Origin: Candidatus Sumerlaeota bacterium
GTDB lineage: Bacteria > Sumerlaeota > Sumerlaeia > JADFCT01
NCBI GenBank assembly: GCA_026398575.1
Contig: JAPLSP010000670.1
Coordinates: 1 to 43,969, forward strand
Direction of reading: 5' to 3'
Length of the DNA stretch: 43,969 nucleotides
The position numbers and the translations under genes are program-made. The first letter of the stretch is position 1. Every line of letters starts with the position of its first letter. The notes under the pieces were generated by a model. The model made no database searches, was not told the origin of the DNA, and saw only the letters and a list, made by a program, of their open reading frames with translations. Shown in pieces: positions 10,804-19,220 of the stretch.

Positions 10804-13377
10804 CTATGCTTTCTTGAGCCAGTGGTTGCGATACAAATCCGCCCCAATATGCGCGATCAGCAGGGTCATGGTGATGATAATCAGCCACAGGAAGAACTTG
10901 TTGATCGGCCGCATTGGCTCGGTGAATTTGCTTTCATGGAATTCCTTCATCTTCGCGACGGCCTTCGAGGCGGTCTTCAGAGGCGATTGGGCGATCACCT
11001 TGCCAAAGAAGAACGGCGCGTCCTTGGCGTGGCATTCGTCGCAGCCGCGCGCTCCCAGCGACTGTCCGGCGGGACGCGCTTCGTGTCCCAAGGCCCACAG
11101 ATATGGCTTCGCAGCATCATGATCGGAAGCGGCGAGCTTGTCGTCCTTGCCCAGCTGGAACAACTTGCCGGCGGCGACATAAACGGCCTGTCCTGCGACG
11201 AGGAGCTTTCCGTCCTCGCCCTTGGCCGCCGCCAGGGATTTCAGTCCCAGCGCAACCTGCTCTTCCGTCAGCGTATAAGGCGTGCCATCCGTCGCCGCGA
11301 CGCTGCGCAAGGCCAGGGCCGGCGCCAGCGGGAGCAATTGGCTGCCTTTGCTCCATCCCCATACCGGCGCCTCGGAATTCTCCGGCCACGATGCTATTTT
11401 CATCTGGTCTTCCTCGCGATAAAAGATCTTTCCCGCAAAGACCACCGAAGGCGTGCCCGGCAGGTCGTCCAGCGTTCCCAGCGCTTGCAGCGCGTTCTTG
11501 ATTGCGGTTTCGCTCTCGGCGGGGAGCGTCCCGTCTTCCGCCAGTTTGAAGGGCGGAAGGATTGGCTGGACGCCGACGCCTTCGCCGAAGTCGCGCGCCC
11601 ATAATAGCGGCGCGTCTTCGGAGGCGCCTTTGAGCGCAGCGCTGTTCACTTCGCCGTCCGCATTCCTGTGGTACGCCTTGCCGAGCATCACCAATACCGG
11701 CGTGCCCGTGGATTCCGGGTCATTCGCCAAGGCGCCCAGAATGTCGCCAATCTGTTTCCTAGTGTTGAAGAGGCTTCCAACCGCGACGGTCACTGTATCA
11801 GGCGCGAGCGGCTGAACCTTGCCGCCTTTGTCCAGACTGGCCCAGAAGGCCGGCCATAGGGCGCGGTAAGCGCCGATCTTCCCATCAGGGCCTTTGGCGA
11901 ATACCGGCTCGATGATGTTCGGCATATCAGTCTGCCAGGCCGCCCGGCCATGAACTCCGAGACGGTTGGCGCGCGAGGTGCGCACGCGCCATGCCGCGCC
12001 GGCTTCCTTGTCGGACGCGCCTTCTTTGCCCGCCACTGCTTCTTCCTTGCGCGGCGCCAAACCCGAATGGCACGCGGTGCACGTCATTTTTTGCAGGTGA
12101 ATGATTGGAAGGGCGGCATGTTCCGGACGCGGCGCCGCCAGCCGGCCTTGGCGGACTTTCGAGCCATCGGCCGCTTCGCCCAAGTGACAGCCCCGGCAGG
12201 TGAACTCCTCGCTGACGTTGGCCTGCTTTTTGCCATGCTCGGCGCCTTCGCCTTCGTATCCGCGCAGGATGGAGTGATCCAGCCCGTTGCGGTGGCATCG
12301 CGTGCAGGTCATCCCTTTGGAAACGTGAACGTCTTCGACGATCTCCCATCGCTCGCCGGTTTGCTGGCTGACCGAGTGACACTGCTGGCAGCGCTGGGGT
12401 TCCGGCAGGCGGGTCACGTCGAAGAAGGCCCACAGGCGGCTGTCGAATCGCGACATGTTATAACGAATAGAGGGGGCCACGGCGAATTCCGTATCGTCCT
12501 TGTTCGGTCCGTCATAAGGGCCCCATGTGCCGCGCATGCGCGAGGCCATGCCGCCGACTTCGCCCAGCGCGTTGGCGGCCGTAGCGGCCCAGCGTAGATT
12601 TTCACGCCCGATTTGTTTGGCCCATTCGCTTTGATCCTGCCGATGGGTCCCGTCATGGCAGCCCAGACAGTTGATCTCCAGTTTGCCTGAAGTTTCCCAG
12701 CGCGAATCGGGATCGAAGATACCGCGTTGAGGTTCGGCCATATCGCCGCCAGGCAGATGGCGGCCAAACAGGAGCGTGAACTTCCAATCCGTCAGGCCGA
12801 CGGCCTTGGGTTGGTAGGTCCCCGCCCATCCGCGATAGGTGAGGGGAATCTGCGTACCGGCTTTTTCATCCACCCAAACCCAGGGCTCGCCGGGCCGTCC
12901 AGACATGGCGTCCTTGCTCGAGGAGTTGAAGTGCAGTCCTTTTTGGATGGTGGGATAATCATGGCACGAGCCGCAGGTGTTGCGCGTGGACATTGGCATG
13001 GATTGCTTGTACATCGGAGCGATCAACTGGTTCAACTCATCCACGAGCGGCAGGAGGTGCACCGGTCTGGACCGGCTTCCATCCCAATGCGTGAGGAGGG
13101 CGCCGTTGCCGTTTTCGGCGGCGGCCGACTGTCCGCAAGCAGCGCCAACGACGAACGCCAGACATAGCGCAATCGTGGCGCAGACCTTCCACCCTGTGAG
13201 CGTGGCGCGGGTTTCCCAGCCGGTGAGCGCAAGGCCCTTGCATCTGCCTGCGCTTTGCCTGAACCCTGAGTTCTGAATCCCAACCGCGGAACTCGGAACT
13301 CGCAAGCCGGAACTCGGAACCCGGAACTCGGAACTCGGAACTCGGAACCCGGAACTCCCAAAGGCGATGGTATTCAT
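10804..13377 (-). CDS. seven-haem cytochrome c with C-terminal membrane anchor
   Basis: This 857-residue exported protein has seven CxxCH haem sites: C135-H139, C237-H241, C330-H334, C358-H362, C394-H398, C433-H437 and C779-H783. A hydrophobic signal lies at residues about 64-86 and one membrane helix at about 828-846. Between haems six and seven is a long region without haem sites. The ATG start overlaps the stop of Gfo-A (ATGA), which supports translational coupling. Unusually, about 60 residues precede the signal peptide; residues 6-40 come from a 7-base DNA array (13257-13361) and residues 50-67 from a 27-base duplication. It probably passes electrons between a periplasmic donor and the cytochrome b encoded next. 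No close named family was recognised. Confidence 0.85.
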   Translation of the reverse strand: MNTIAFGSSGFRVPSSEFRVPSSGLRVPSSAVGIQNSGFRQSAGRCKGLALTGWETRATLTGWKVCATIALCLAFVVGAACGQSAAAENGNGALLTHWDGSRSRPVHLLPLVDELNQLIAPMYKQSMPMSTRNTCGSCHDYPTIQKGLHFNSSSKDAMSGRPGEPWVWVDEKAGTQIPLTYRGWAGTYQPKAVGLTDWKFTLLFGRHLPGGDMAEPQRGIFDPDSRWETSGKLEINCLGCHDGTHRQDQSEWAKQIGRENLRWAATAANALGEVGGMASRMRGTWGPYDGPNKDDTEFAVAPSIRYNMSRFDSRLWAFFDVTRLPEPQRCQQCHSVSQQTGERWEIVEDVHVSKGMTCTRCHRNGLDHSILRGYEGEGAEHGKKQANVSEEFTCRGCHLGEAADGSKVRQGRLAAPRPEHAALPIIHLQKMTCTACHSGLAPRKEEAVAGKEGASDKEAGAAWRVRTSRANRLGVHGRAAWQTDMPNIIEPVFAKGPDGKIGAYRALWPAFWASLDKGGKVQPLAPDTVTVAVGSLFNTRKQIGDILGALANDPESTGTPVLVMLGKAYHRNADGEVNSAALKGASEDAPLLWARDFGEGVGVQPILPPFKLAEDGTLPAESETAIKNALQALGTLDDLPGTPSVVFAGKIFYREEDQMKIASWPENSEAPVWGWSKGSQLLPLAPALALRSVAATDGTPYTLTEEQVALGLKSLAAAKGEDGKLLVAGQAVYVAAGKLFQLGKDDKLAASDHDAAKPYLWALGHEARPAGQSLGARGCDECHAKDAPFFFGKVIAQSPLKTASKAVAKMKEFHESKFTEPMRPINKFFLWLIIITMTLLIAHIGADLYRNHWLKKA
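13175..13228. repeat. 27-base tandem duplication in the cytochrome c leader
   Basis: Two 27-base copies (13175-13201, 13202-13228) starting GTGGCGC and ending GTGAGC encode LTGWETRAT and LTGWKVCAT just before the signal peptide. Confidence 0.8.
13257..13361. repeat. 7-base array (CTCGGAA) at the 5' end of the cytochrome c gene
   Basis: Fifteen 7-base units in strict phase, mostly CTCGGAA/CCCGGAA, degenerate at the gene-distal end (CCCTGAG, TTCTGAA). It begins 14 bases after the start codon and encodes FRVPSSE-type peptides. Same unit family and plus-strand orientation as 2843-2933. Confidence 0.9.
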
Positions 13378-14795
13378 CAGACTATGAACTCCTCGGGCTT
13401 GAATTCGATCTTATGCCCGGCCTCGACGGCGCGGTTGACGGCCAACACGGCTACAGCAGTCTCATACCCAATTTCGGCCGGGCAATTGAGCGGCTGGCCG
13501 AAACGGATGGCGTCGAAGAAGTTTTGCAGATGCGGCGTATGCGCCGGCTTGGTCAGCTCGATGGGAAGCGGATAGCTGCCCGCCTCGGCCGTCACGCGCA
13601 CGTCGAGGAACGTGTTCTTCGTAGCCGCTGGCTTGATCGGCGCCTTGATGGCCGAAAGCAGGCCTTGCTTGACGAAATCGTCCCAGGGGCGGGCGGCCGA
13701 TTCGCGCTTGGCGGTGTTGCCGCGCGGCGAAACCTCGGAAATGAGGATCGAACCATCCTCGCCCATGAACACCTCATGGAATCCGCCATATCCCGTGGTG
13801 GTCAGCACCTGGTAGAAGGCGCGCGAAACGCCCTCCTTGTTCTCGTATTCATAGATGGTCATGACGTTGTCGTACCACTCATGGTGCTTGTAGAAATCAA
13901 TGCCGCCGGCGGCCACGACCGACTTGGGATTGACGCCGAAGACCCACGTAAAGATGTCAATCTGGTGCGATCCCAGGTCCACGATCGGGCCGCCGCCGTA
14001 TTTCTTATACCAGCGCCAGTTGCGGAATTGCTGCATCGAATCGTAGCCATATTTGGTCAGGATGTCCGCCGACACCGGATAGCGCTCGGGCCAGCCGCGG
14101 TCTTCCTGCTTGGCGCGGTTCCATTGGCCGTAGGCTTGCGTGACCCTTCCGAGCATCCGTGCCTCGTGTATCAGGCGATCCACCGCGTGCCGATAGCGCG
14201 GGTTGCTGCGCCGCTGGTGGCCGATCTGCAGGAGCTTGCCGGTGCGGCGCTGAGCCAGCACCATCTGCTTGGCTTTCTCCAGCGAATTGGACATCTCTTT
14301 TTCGCAATAGACATGCTTGCCCGCTTCCATCGCAGCAATCGCGATTTCGGCGTGCATCCAGTCGGGAGAGGCGCAGACGATCGCGTCCAGGTCCTTCTCC
14401 TTATCAATCATATCCTTGTAGTTTTCGTAGCCGTTGACGAGGATGCCGCTTGCCTTGAAGCGTTTGACCGTGGTCTCCCGCGGCCATTGCCAAATATCAC
14501 AAACCGCTTTGATGCGGACGTTGGAAATATATTTTTCGCTCATCGCCTCGATCAGGACGCTTCCCTGCTCCCCCAGGCCGATGACGCCCACGAGCAACTC
14601 GTCCTTATTTCGCTTCAAAATAGCGGGCGCTCCCGCGAGGGTCCCCGACGTGGGCGCATCGGCGGCGAAAGCCGATTTCAGCGCCGTCCCCGCAATGGCC
14701 AGGCCCGCGCCAACTTTGGCCGATGACAGCAGGAAGCTGCGCCGGTTGACCGCCGCCGCTTCTTGCGCGCTCGATTTACTATTGCTCTGCTCCAT
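13377..14795 (-). CDS. Gfo/Idh/MocA oxidoreductase A, Tat-exported
   Basis: This 472-residue NAD(P)-dependent oxidoreductase has a twin-arginine signal (NRRSFLLSSAKVGAGLAIAG, residues 17-36), a Rossmann motif 'GVIGLGEQG' (70-78), the family's Glu-Lys pair in 'YCEKEMSNS' (E165, K166) and the second catalytic patch 'DLGSHQID'. It would oxidise or reduce a sugar or cyclitol, probably in the periplasm with tightly held cofactor, as known for glucose-fructose oxidoreductase. Start: ATG 14795 with GGAGGA about 8 bases upstream; the longer open frame runs into the promoter. Its own promoter is at 14883-14911. The stop overlaps the cytochrome c start. It is a close paralogue of B and C. Confidence 0.92.
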   Translation of the reverse strand: MEQSNSKSSAQEAAAVNRRSFLLSSAKVGAGLAIAGTALKSAFAADAPTSGTLAGAPAILKRNKDELLVGVIGLGEQGSVLIEAMSEKYISNVRIKAVCDIWQWPRETTVKRFKASGILVNGYENYKDMIDKEKDLDAIVCASPDWMHAEIAIAAMEAGKHVYCEKEMSNSLEKAKQMVLAQRRTGKLLQIGHQRRSNPRYRHAVDRLIHEARMLGRVTQAYGQWNRAKQEDRGWPERYPVSADILTKYGYDSMQQFRNWRWYKKYGGGPIVDLGSHQIDIFTWVFGVNPKSVVAAGGIDFYKHHEWYDNVMTIYEYENKEGVSRAFYQVLTTTGYGGFHEVFMGEDGSILISEVSPRGNTAKRESAARPWDDFVKQGLLSAIKAPIKPAATKNTFLDVRVTAEAGSYPLPIELTKPAHTPHLQNFFDAIRFGQPLNCPAEIGYETAVAVLAVNRAVEAGHKIEFKPEEFIV

Positions 14796-14838
14796 TATGG
14801 ATTCCTCCGGATTCTTTTTGACAGCCGAAACTTGCAGG

Positions 14839-14859
14839 CCTTCCCGATTGCGGGAAAGG
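14839..14859 (-). promoter_or_regulatory. hairpin in the Gfo-A 5' untranslated region
   Basis: CCTTCCCG and CGGGAAAGG pair across a 4-base loop, between the promoter at 14883-14911 and the Gfo-A ribosome-binding site. Function unknown. Confidence 0.4.
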
Positions 14860-14882
14860 CTTATGCTTGCCGCGCCGAAAAT

Positions 14883-14911
14883 ATTAGACGGGAAAAATTT
14901 CTCCGAGTCAA
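14883..14911 (-). promoter_or_regulatory. sigma70-type promoter for Gfo-A
   Basis: Minus-strand TTGACT, 17-base spacer, TCTAAT. It lies about 90 bases upstream of the Gfo-A start, so A and the two cytochrome genes can be transcribed separately from B and C. Confidence 0.6.
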
Positions 14912-14984
14912 GCCTAAGTTCCCCCAAAAGCGCTAATGGGTGCAATCCAGAATTCCGGCTGTAGTTCCCACCGAAAGGCAGCAT

Positions 14985-15157
14985 GCCACCACCGGGCCTT
15001 GTGCCGGTGGAGCGATGATTTTGTGTTGGTAGCTGCGATTTTGGCCGATAATCATCGCCCCACTGGCACAAGGCCCAGTGGTGGCGACGTGAAAAAAGCC
15101 CTCACTGCTAGAGCAAATTCATCGCTCCACCGGCACAAGGCCCGGTGGTGGCGAAGT
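14985..15157. repeat. three copies of a hairpin-forming repeat between Gfo-A and Gfo-B
   Basis: The 444-base gap between A and B (14796-15239) holds, besides the promoter, three copies of an about 35-base element: 14985-15019 (inverted), 15051-15087 and 15117-15157. Stems are CCACCGG/CCGGTGG in copies one and three and CCACTGG/CCAGTGG in copy two, so one base pair changed on both sides. Copies one and three share an identical core. No gene is evident here. Confidence 0.85.
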
Positions 15158-15239
15158 GCAATGGAATTATGAAATGCGCCCGCGCCAATTGCGTTGATAT
15201 TTTTGCCTCCGCAGTGCTTAAGGAGTTCTATTTTTTCCG

Positions 15240-16586
15240 CTATACCTTGAACTCTTCAGGTCGAAACTCAATTCTCCTCCCCGTTTCCACCGCGCGATTG
15301 GCCGCCAAGACCGCCACCGCGGTTTCATAGCCCACCTCCGCCGGGCAGGTGAGCGAGCAGCCCAGGCGGATGGCGTCGAAAAAATTCTGCAAATGCGGCG
15401 TATGCGCCGGTTTCGTGAGCTCGACCGGCAGCGGATATCGCCCCGTTTCCGCCGTGACGCGCACGTCCACGAGAGCGTTTCTCGAACTGGATGGCTTGAT
15501 CGGCGTCTTAATGGGCGAGAGCAAACCTTGTTTTGTGAATTCATCCCAGGAGGAAGCATGCGCCTCGCGTTTGACTGTATTGCCGAAGCTGGGGACTTCG
15601 GCGATGGAAAGCGTGCCTTGGTCCCCCATAAAACTTTCGTGGAAGCCGCCATAACTCGTGGTTGTCAATACCTGGTAAAAGGCGCGCGCCAGGCCATCCT
15701 TTGTCTCATATTCATAGATGGTCATGACATTGTCGTACCATTCATGGTCCTTATAAAAATCAACGCCACCGCCGGCGCTGACCGCTTTGGGATTGGCGCC
15801 AAAAACCCAGGAGAAAAGATCAATTTGATGCGATCCCAGATCCACGATCGGACCTCCGCCGTATTTCTTGTACCAGCGCCAATTGAGGAACTGCTGCATG
15901 GTATCATAGCCGAATTGTTTTAATTTTTCAGGAGGGATATTAATCCTGGGCTCGCATTCAATATCTTTAGACTTTGCTCGGTTCCATTGTGCATAAGCTT
16001 TTGTGACCCGCCCCAAAAGGCGTGTTTCCTGAATCAGGCGATCAATGGCGTGGATGTAGCGCGGATTGCTGCGGCGCTGATGGCCGATCTGCAGGAGCCG
16101 GCCCGTGCGGCGTTGAGCCAGGACCATTTGGCGCGCTTTCTCCAATGAATTCGACATCTCCTTTTCGCAATAGACGTGCTTGCCTGCTTCCATGGCGGCG
16201 ATGGCATGATCGGCGTGCATCCAGTCGGGCGAAGCGACAATGACCGCTTGTATGTCCTTCTCCTTATCCAGCATTTCGCGATAATCTTCATAACCATTCG
16301 CTCTGATACTGTCATACTTGGAGCGCTTGACGGCTGGATCACGCTTGTCATCCCAAATATCGCAGACGGCCTTGATATGCACGTTGGGAATGTAGGGTCG
16401 TCTCATCGCCTCCGAAAATTCTTTTTTATCTCGATGCTCTCGATTAAGGATGGATTCGATCAAAACCTCGGCTTGCCTGCCAAGGCCGATGACTCCAATC
16501 AACAGGTCGTTGGGATTTCCTTTCAGGATCGCCGGCGCGCCCGAAATCGTTCCGGTTCCCGTGGTTGCTTTGTCATTCTGTTCCAT
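15240..16586 (-). CDS. Gfo/Idh/MocA oxidoreductase B, no signal peptide
   Basis: This 448-residue paralogue of A keeps the active-site features: 'GVIGLGRQ' (31-38), 'YCEKEMSNS' (E141, K142) and 'DLGSHQID'. After MEQNDKATTG it goes directly to 'GAPAILKGNPNDLL', the segment that in A follows the Tat signal, so the exported leader is missing and the protein should stay in the cytoplasm. It also has extra residues near 50-66 (REHRDKKEFSEAMRR) and 90-97. Start: ATG 16586 with GGGAGG upstream. It begins 24 bases after the stop of C, so C and B form one unit. Substrate unknown. Confidence 0.9.
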   Translation of the reverse strand: MEQNDKATTGTGTISGAPAILKGNPNDLLIGVIGLGRQAEVLIESILNREHRDKKEFSEAMRRPYIPNVHIKAVCDIWDDKRDPAVKRSKYDSIRANGYEDYREMLDKEKDIQAVIVASPDWMHADHAIAAMEAGKHVYCEKEMSNSLEKARQMVLAQRRTGRLLQIGHQRRSNPRYIHAIDRLIQETRLLGRVTKAYAQWNRAKSKDIECEPRINIPPEKLKQFGYDTMQQFLNWRWYKKYGGGPIVDLGSHQIDLFSWVFGANPKAVSAGGGVDFYKDHEWYDNVMTIYEYETKDGLARAFYQVLTTTSYGGFHESFMGDQGTLSIAEVPSFGNTVKREAHASSWDEFTKQGLLSPIKTPIKPSSSRNALVDVRVTAETGRYPLPVELTKPAHTPHLQNFFDAIRLGCSLTCPAEVGYETAVAVLAANRAVETGRRIEFRPEEFKV

Positions 16587-16610
16587 GGAAAGGCCTCCCG
16601 GTGAGAGTCG

Positions 16611-18074
16611 CTATGCAACAAAATCCTTCGGATCAAACTCGATCTTGCGCCCGCCGTTTATGGCTTCCTTCGCGATGGAGAGCGCGGCCGTGATCTGATA
16701 GGCGCTGTGCGCCGGGCAATGGAGCGGGCTTCCCAGGCGGATCGCATCAAAAAAGTTTTCCAAATGCGGTGTTGGAAACGGCTTATTGAGGCGCACGGGT
16801 ATCGGATAGCCTTCCATCGCCTCAGAAACGCGAACATCCACAATGACGTTGGGCGCCGGCTTTTTCTTTATGACTTTCGGAAGCGGCAAGAGCGCCCCCT
16901 GGCTGACGGCCGCTTCAAAGTTTGGTTGAGTTTCTTTTTCCGGAATGGCGGCGTTGCCGCAGGCTGGAACCTCGGAAAGGCGTAATGAGCCGTTTTCACC
17001 CATGAAAATTTCTTGGAAAGCCCCATAACCGGTCGTTGTCTGAATCTGATAAAACGCGCGCGCAACGCCCTGGCTGCTTTTAAACTCAAAAATGGCCATG
17101 ATGTTGTCGGGCCATTCCTGGTCCCTGTAATAGTCAATGCCCCCTGAAATAATGACGGATTTGGGCGGGCCGCCAAATGCCCAAGCCAGGACATCTATCT
17201 GATGCGAACCCAGTTCCGCGAGTGGGCCGGCGCTGAATTTCTTAAACCAGCGCCAGTTTCGCAGCTGTTGCATGGATTGATAACCGTGCTGTGCCAGGAT
17301 ATCGGGAGGCACAGGATATCTTTCAGGCCAGCCGCGGTCCTCGTGACGAGAGCGATTCCATTGGCTATAGGCATTTGTGACGCGCCCCAGCAACCGCGTT
17401 TTTTGAAGAAGATTTTCGATCGCATAGATATAGCGCGGATTGCTGCGGCGCTGGCGGCCAATTTGCAGCAGCTTGCCCGTCCGGCGTTGCGCCAGGACCA
17501 TTTGCCGCGCCTGCTCGAGCGAGTTGGACATTTCGCTCTCGCAGTAAACGTGTTTGCCCGCCTCCAGCGCGGCGATGGTTTGTTCTGCGTGCATCCAGTC
17601 GGGCGTGGCGACAATCACTGCGCTCAAATCCTTCTCATGGTCCAGCATCTCGCGATAATCTTCGTAGCCAATCGCGGCGCCGCCGTATTTCCGGAATCGC
17701 CCGATGGTTTGTTCGCGCTGATATTGCCAAATATCGCAGACAGCCTTGACGCGAACGCCGGGGATATAGCGCATCGCGTCCATGAGAATGTTTCCCTGTT
17801 CGCCGGCGCCAATGAGGCCCACGAGCAGTTCATCGCGATTCGGTCTAAGAATAATCGGAGCTTCGTTCGATGACGCTGAGCCTGTTGCTGCTTCAGTGAT
17901 GGCGGATGATAGCGCCGATCCGGCGATGGCCAGCCCAGCGCTGATTTTTACAGATGATAATAAAAAATCGCGCCGGCTTATCGCGGGGGCTTTTAGCGCA
18001 TCGGATTTAATCTTGGCAGCAATGCAGCTTTTCTCATGTGAACAAGCGGAATATTCTTTTAGTTCAGCACTCAT
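16611..18074 (-). CDS. Gfo/Idh/MocA family protein C, Tat-exported, altered active site
   Basis: This 487-residue third paralogue has a twin-arginine signal (SRRDFLLSSVKISAGLAIAG, residues 33-52) and Rossmann motif 'GLIGAGEQG' (86-94). Two conserved positions differ from A and B. The catalytic lysine of the Glu-Lys pair is Ser180 (YCESEMSNS). The Asp of 'DLGSHQID' is Glu287 (ELGSHQID), while His291 is kept. Codons at both places read cleanly. It may have changed chemistry, or serve binding or regulation. Start: ATG 18074 with AAGGAG upstream. It leads the C-B unit; its upstream spacer holds a 61-base duplication of 9-base repeats. Confidence 0.9.
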   Translation of the reverse strand: MSAELKEYSACSHEKSCIAAKIKSDALKAPAISRRDFLLSSVKISAGLAIAGSALSSAITEAATGSASSNEAPIILRPNRDELLVGLIGAGEQGNILMDAMRYIPGVRVKAVCDIWQYQREQTIGRFRKYGGAAIGYEDYREMLDHEKDLSAVIVATPDWMHAEQTIAALEAGKHVYCESEMSNSLEQARQMVLAQRRTGKLLQIGRQRRSNPRYIYAIENLLQKTRLLGRVTNAYSQWNRSRHEDRGWPERYPVPPDILAQHGYQSMQQLRNWRWFKKFSAGPLAELGSHQIDVLAWAFGGPPKSVIISGGIDYYRDQEWPDNIMAIFEFKSSQGVARAFYQIQTTTGYGAFQEIFMGENGSLRLSEVPACGNAAIPEKETQPNFEAAVSQGALLPLPKVIKKKPAPNVIVDVRVSEAMEGYPIPVRLNKPFPTPHLENFFDAIRLGSPLHCPAHSAYQITAALSIAKEAINGGRKIEFDPKDFVA

Positions 18075-18110
18075 AGCCGAATCTCCTTTTGCTTGATTCC
18101 ACTACGCATC

Positions 18111-18232
18111 GCATTCATTCCGTCCTTGCTGTCCTTGTGGTCCTTGCCGTCCTTTGATCCTCCATCGGCTAGCATTCATTCCGTCCTTGCGGTCCTTGCA
18201 GTCCTTGCTGTCGTTTGGTCCTCTATCGGGTA
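18111..18232. repeat. 61-base duplication made of 9-base units (nnGTCCTTG)
   Basis: Two copies of 61 bases (18111-18171, 18172-18232), each starting GCATTCATTC and containing four 9-base units with core GTCCTTG, then GATCC/GGTCC and an AT-C-GG(C/G)TA tail. It fills the spacer upstream of Gfo-C. The same 9-base unit occurs in the SpeE-like gene at 8659-8685. Confidence 0.88.
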
Positions 18233-18350
18233 GCGTTCACCCTCCCAATTTGCATAGAACTTGGCTTGAACGTATTAGTTAGACGTAAAAGGTCGCGAAA
18301 AAGTTCGGAGGGCGGGAAAAATATTTTTCGCTCAAAGCCTGAAAGACGCC

Positions 18351-19151
18351 TTAAACATCTATTATCAAGCTTCTATTGAAACCTTTATCACTCTCGAATG
18401 GGTAGCCCCGGGGGTTGCAGACCACGCGCGTGGACCCGATCATGTAGTCAAATGGATCGTGCGTATGGCCATGAATCCAGAGCCGTGCGCCGGACGCGGC
18501 AACAAGATCGCTGAGTCGAGAGGCAAAAGCGGCGCTTACTAAATCGCGCTGGTAACAGGCCGCGACGGAGCATTCGCTGGGGCAATGATGCGTGACAACG
18601 ACGGTGGGATATGCGGATATGGATTGCGATGCCGATTTGGATTGGGCGCCCAATTTTGATTGCGCAGCCGGCTCCTGCAACGTGTTCATCAGCCAGCGCA
18701 ACGATTCCTGATGGTATTCGATGGAAATCGCAGGAGTAAAAACCTGTCCTTCGTCCGTCCTGATTGAATAGAAATCACTGATCGCCTGCCGCGCCGCCTG
18801 CATTGCGCGCCATCGTTCCGACAAGCCGAACAGCAGAAAATCTGTCCACAGCGCGCAGCCAAGAAATCGCACGCTATCCAAAACGACCGAATCATTTTCC
18901 AGCAGATAAACGTTGGTTCCCTGCGCCACGCGCCGTGCCTGATCAATCAAACGGGGAATGCGATGCCCATAGAATTCATGATTTCCGAGGACATAGATGA
19001 TGGGCTTGTCGGGCCAGAGCTGCCGGGCGTTTTCAATGCCTTTGACGCCCACGTCCGTGTCGCCGGCGAGGACGACAACGTCCACGTCGGTTGGGCGCGG
19101 AATAAAACATCCGAATTCCAAATGAAGATCGCTGAGAACGAGAAGGCGCAT
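18351..19151 (-). CDS. calcineurin-like metallophosphoesterase next to a Septu-like pair
   Basis: This 266-residue protein has all metallophosphoesterase motifs: 'SDLHLE' (D8, H10), 'GDTDVG' (D31), 'GNHEFYGHR' (N57, H58), 'VVTHHCPS' and 'HGHTHDP'. It would hydrolyse phosphoesters, perhaps nucleotides or nucleic-acid ends, with two metal ions in the cytoplasm. Start: ATG 19151, where the conserved beta strand MRLLVLSDLHLE begins; a TTG at 19217 is possible but adds unrelated residues. A Gln/Ser/Ala-rich linker (residues about 163-179) just before 'VVVTHHCPS' is encoded by a 6-base array at 18615-18662. It lies 70 bases after the HNH gene in the same direction and may be a third member of that unit. 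Confidence 0.86.
   Translation of the reverse strand: MRLLVLSDLHLEFGCFIPRPTDVDVVVLAGDTDVGVKGIENARQLWPDKPIIYVLGNHEFYGHRIPRLIDQARRVAQGTNVYLLENDSVVLDSVRFLGCALWTDFLLFGLSERWRAMQAARQAISDFYSIRTDEGQVFTPAISIEYHQESLRWLMNTLQEPAAQSKLGAQSKSASQSISAYPTVVVTHHCPSECSVAACYQRDLVSAAFASRLSDLVAASGARLWIHGHTHDPFDYMIGSTRVVCNPRGYPFESDKGFNRSLIIDV
18615..18662. repeat. 6-base array (GGATTG type) in the metallophosphoesterase gene
   Basis: Eight 6-base units: GGATAT, GGATTG, CGATGC, CGATTT, GGATTG, GGCGCC, CAATTT, TGATTG. They are in frame and encode a polar linker. Confidence 0.65.
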
Positions 19152-19220
19152 GAACCGACGCAAAATGGTAAATGTAAGTCGAAAAAATGAGATGCCGCTA
19201 TCTGCGGCGCCTCGCAATAA

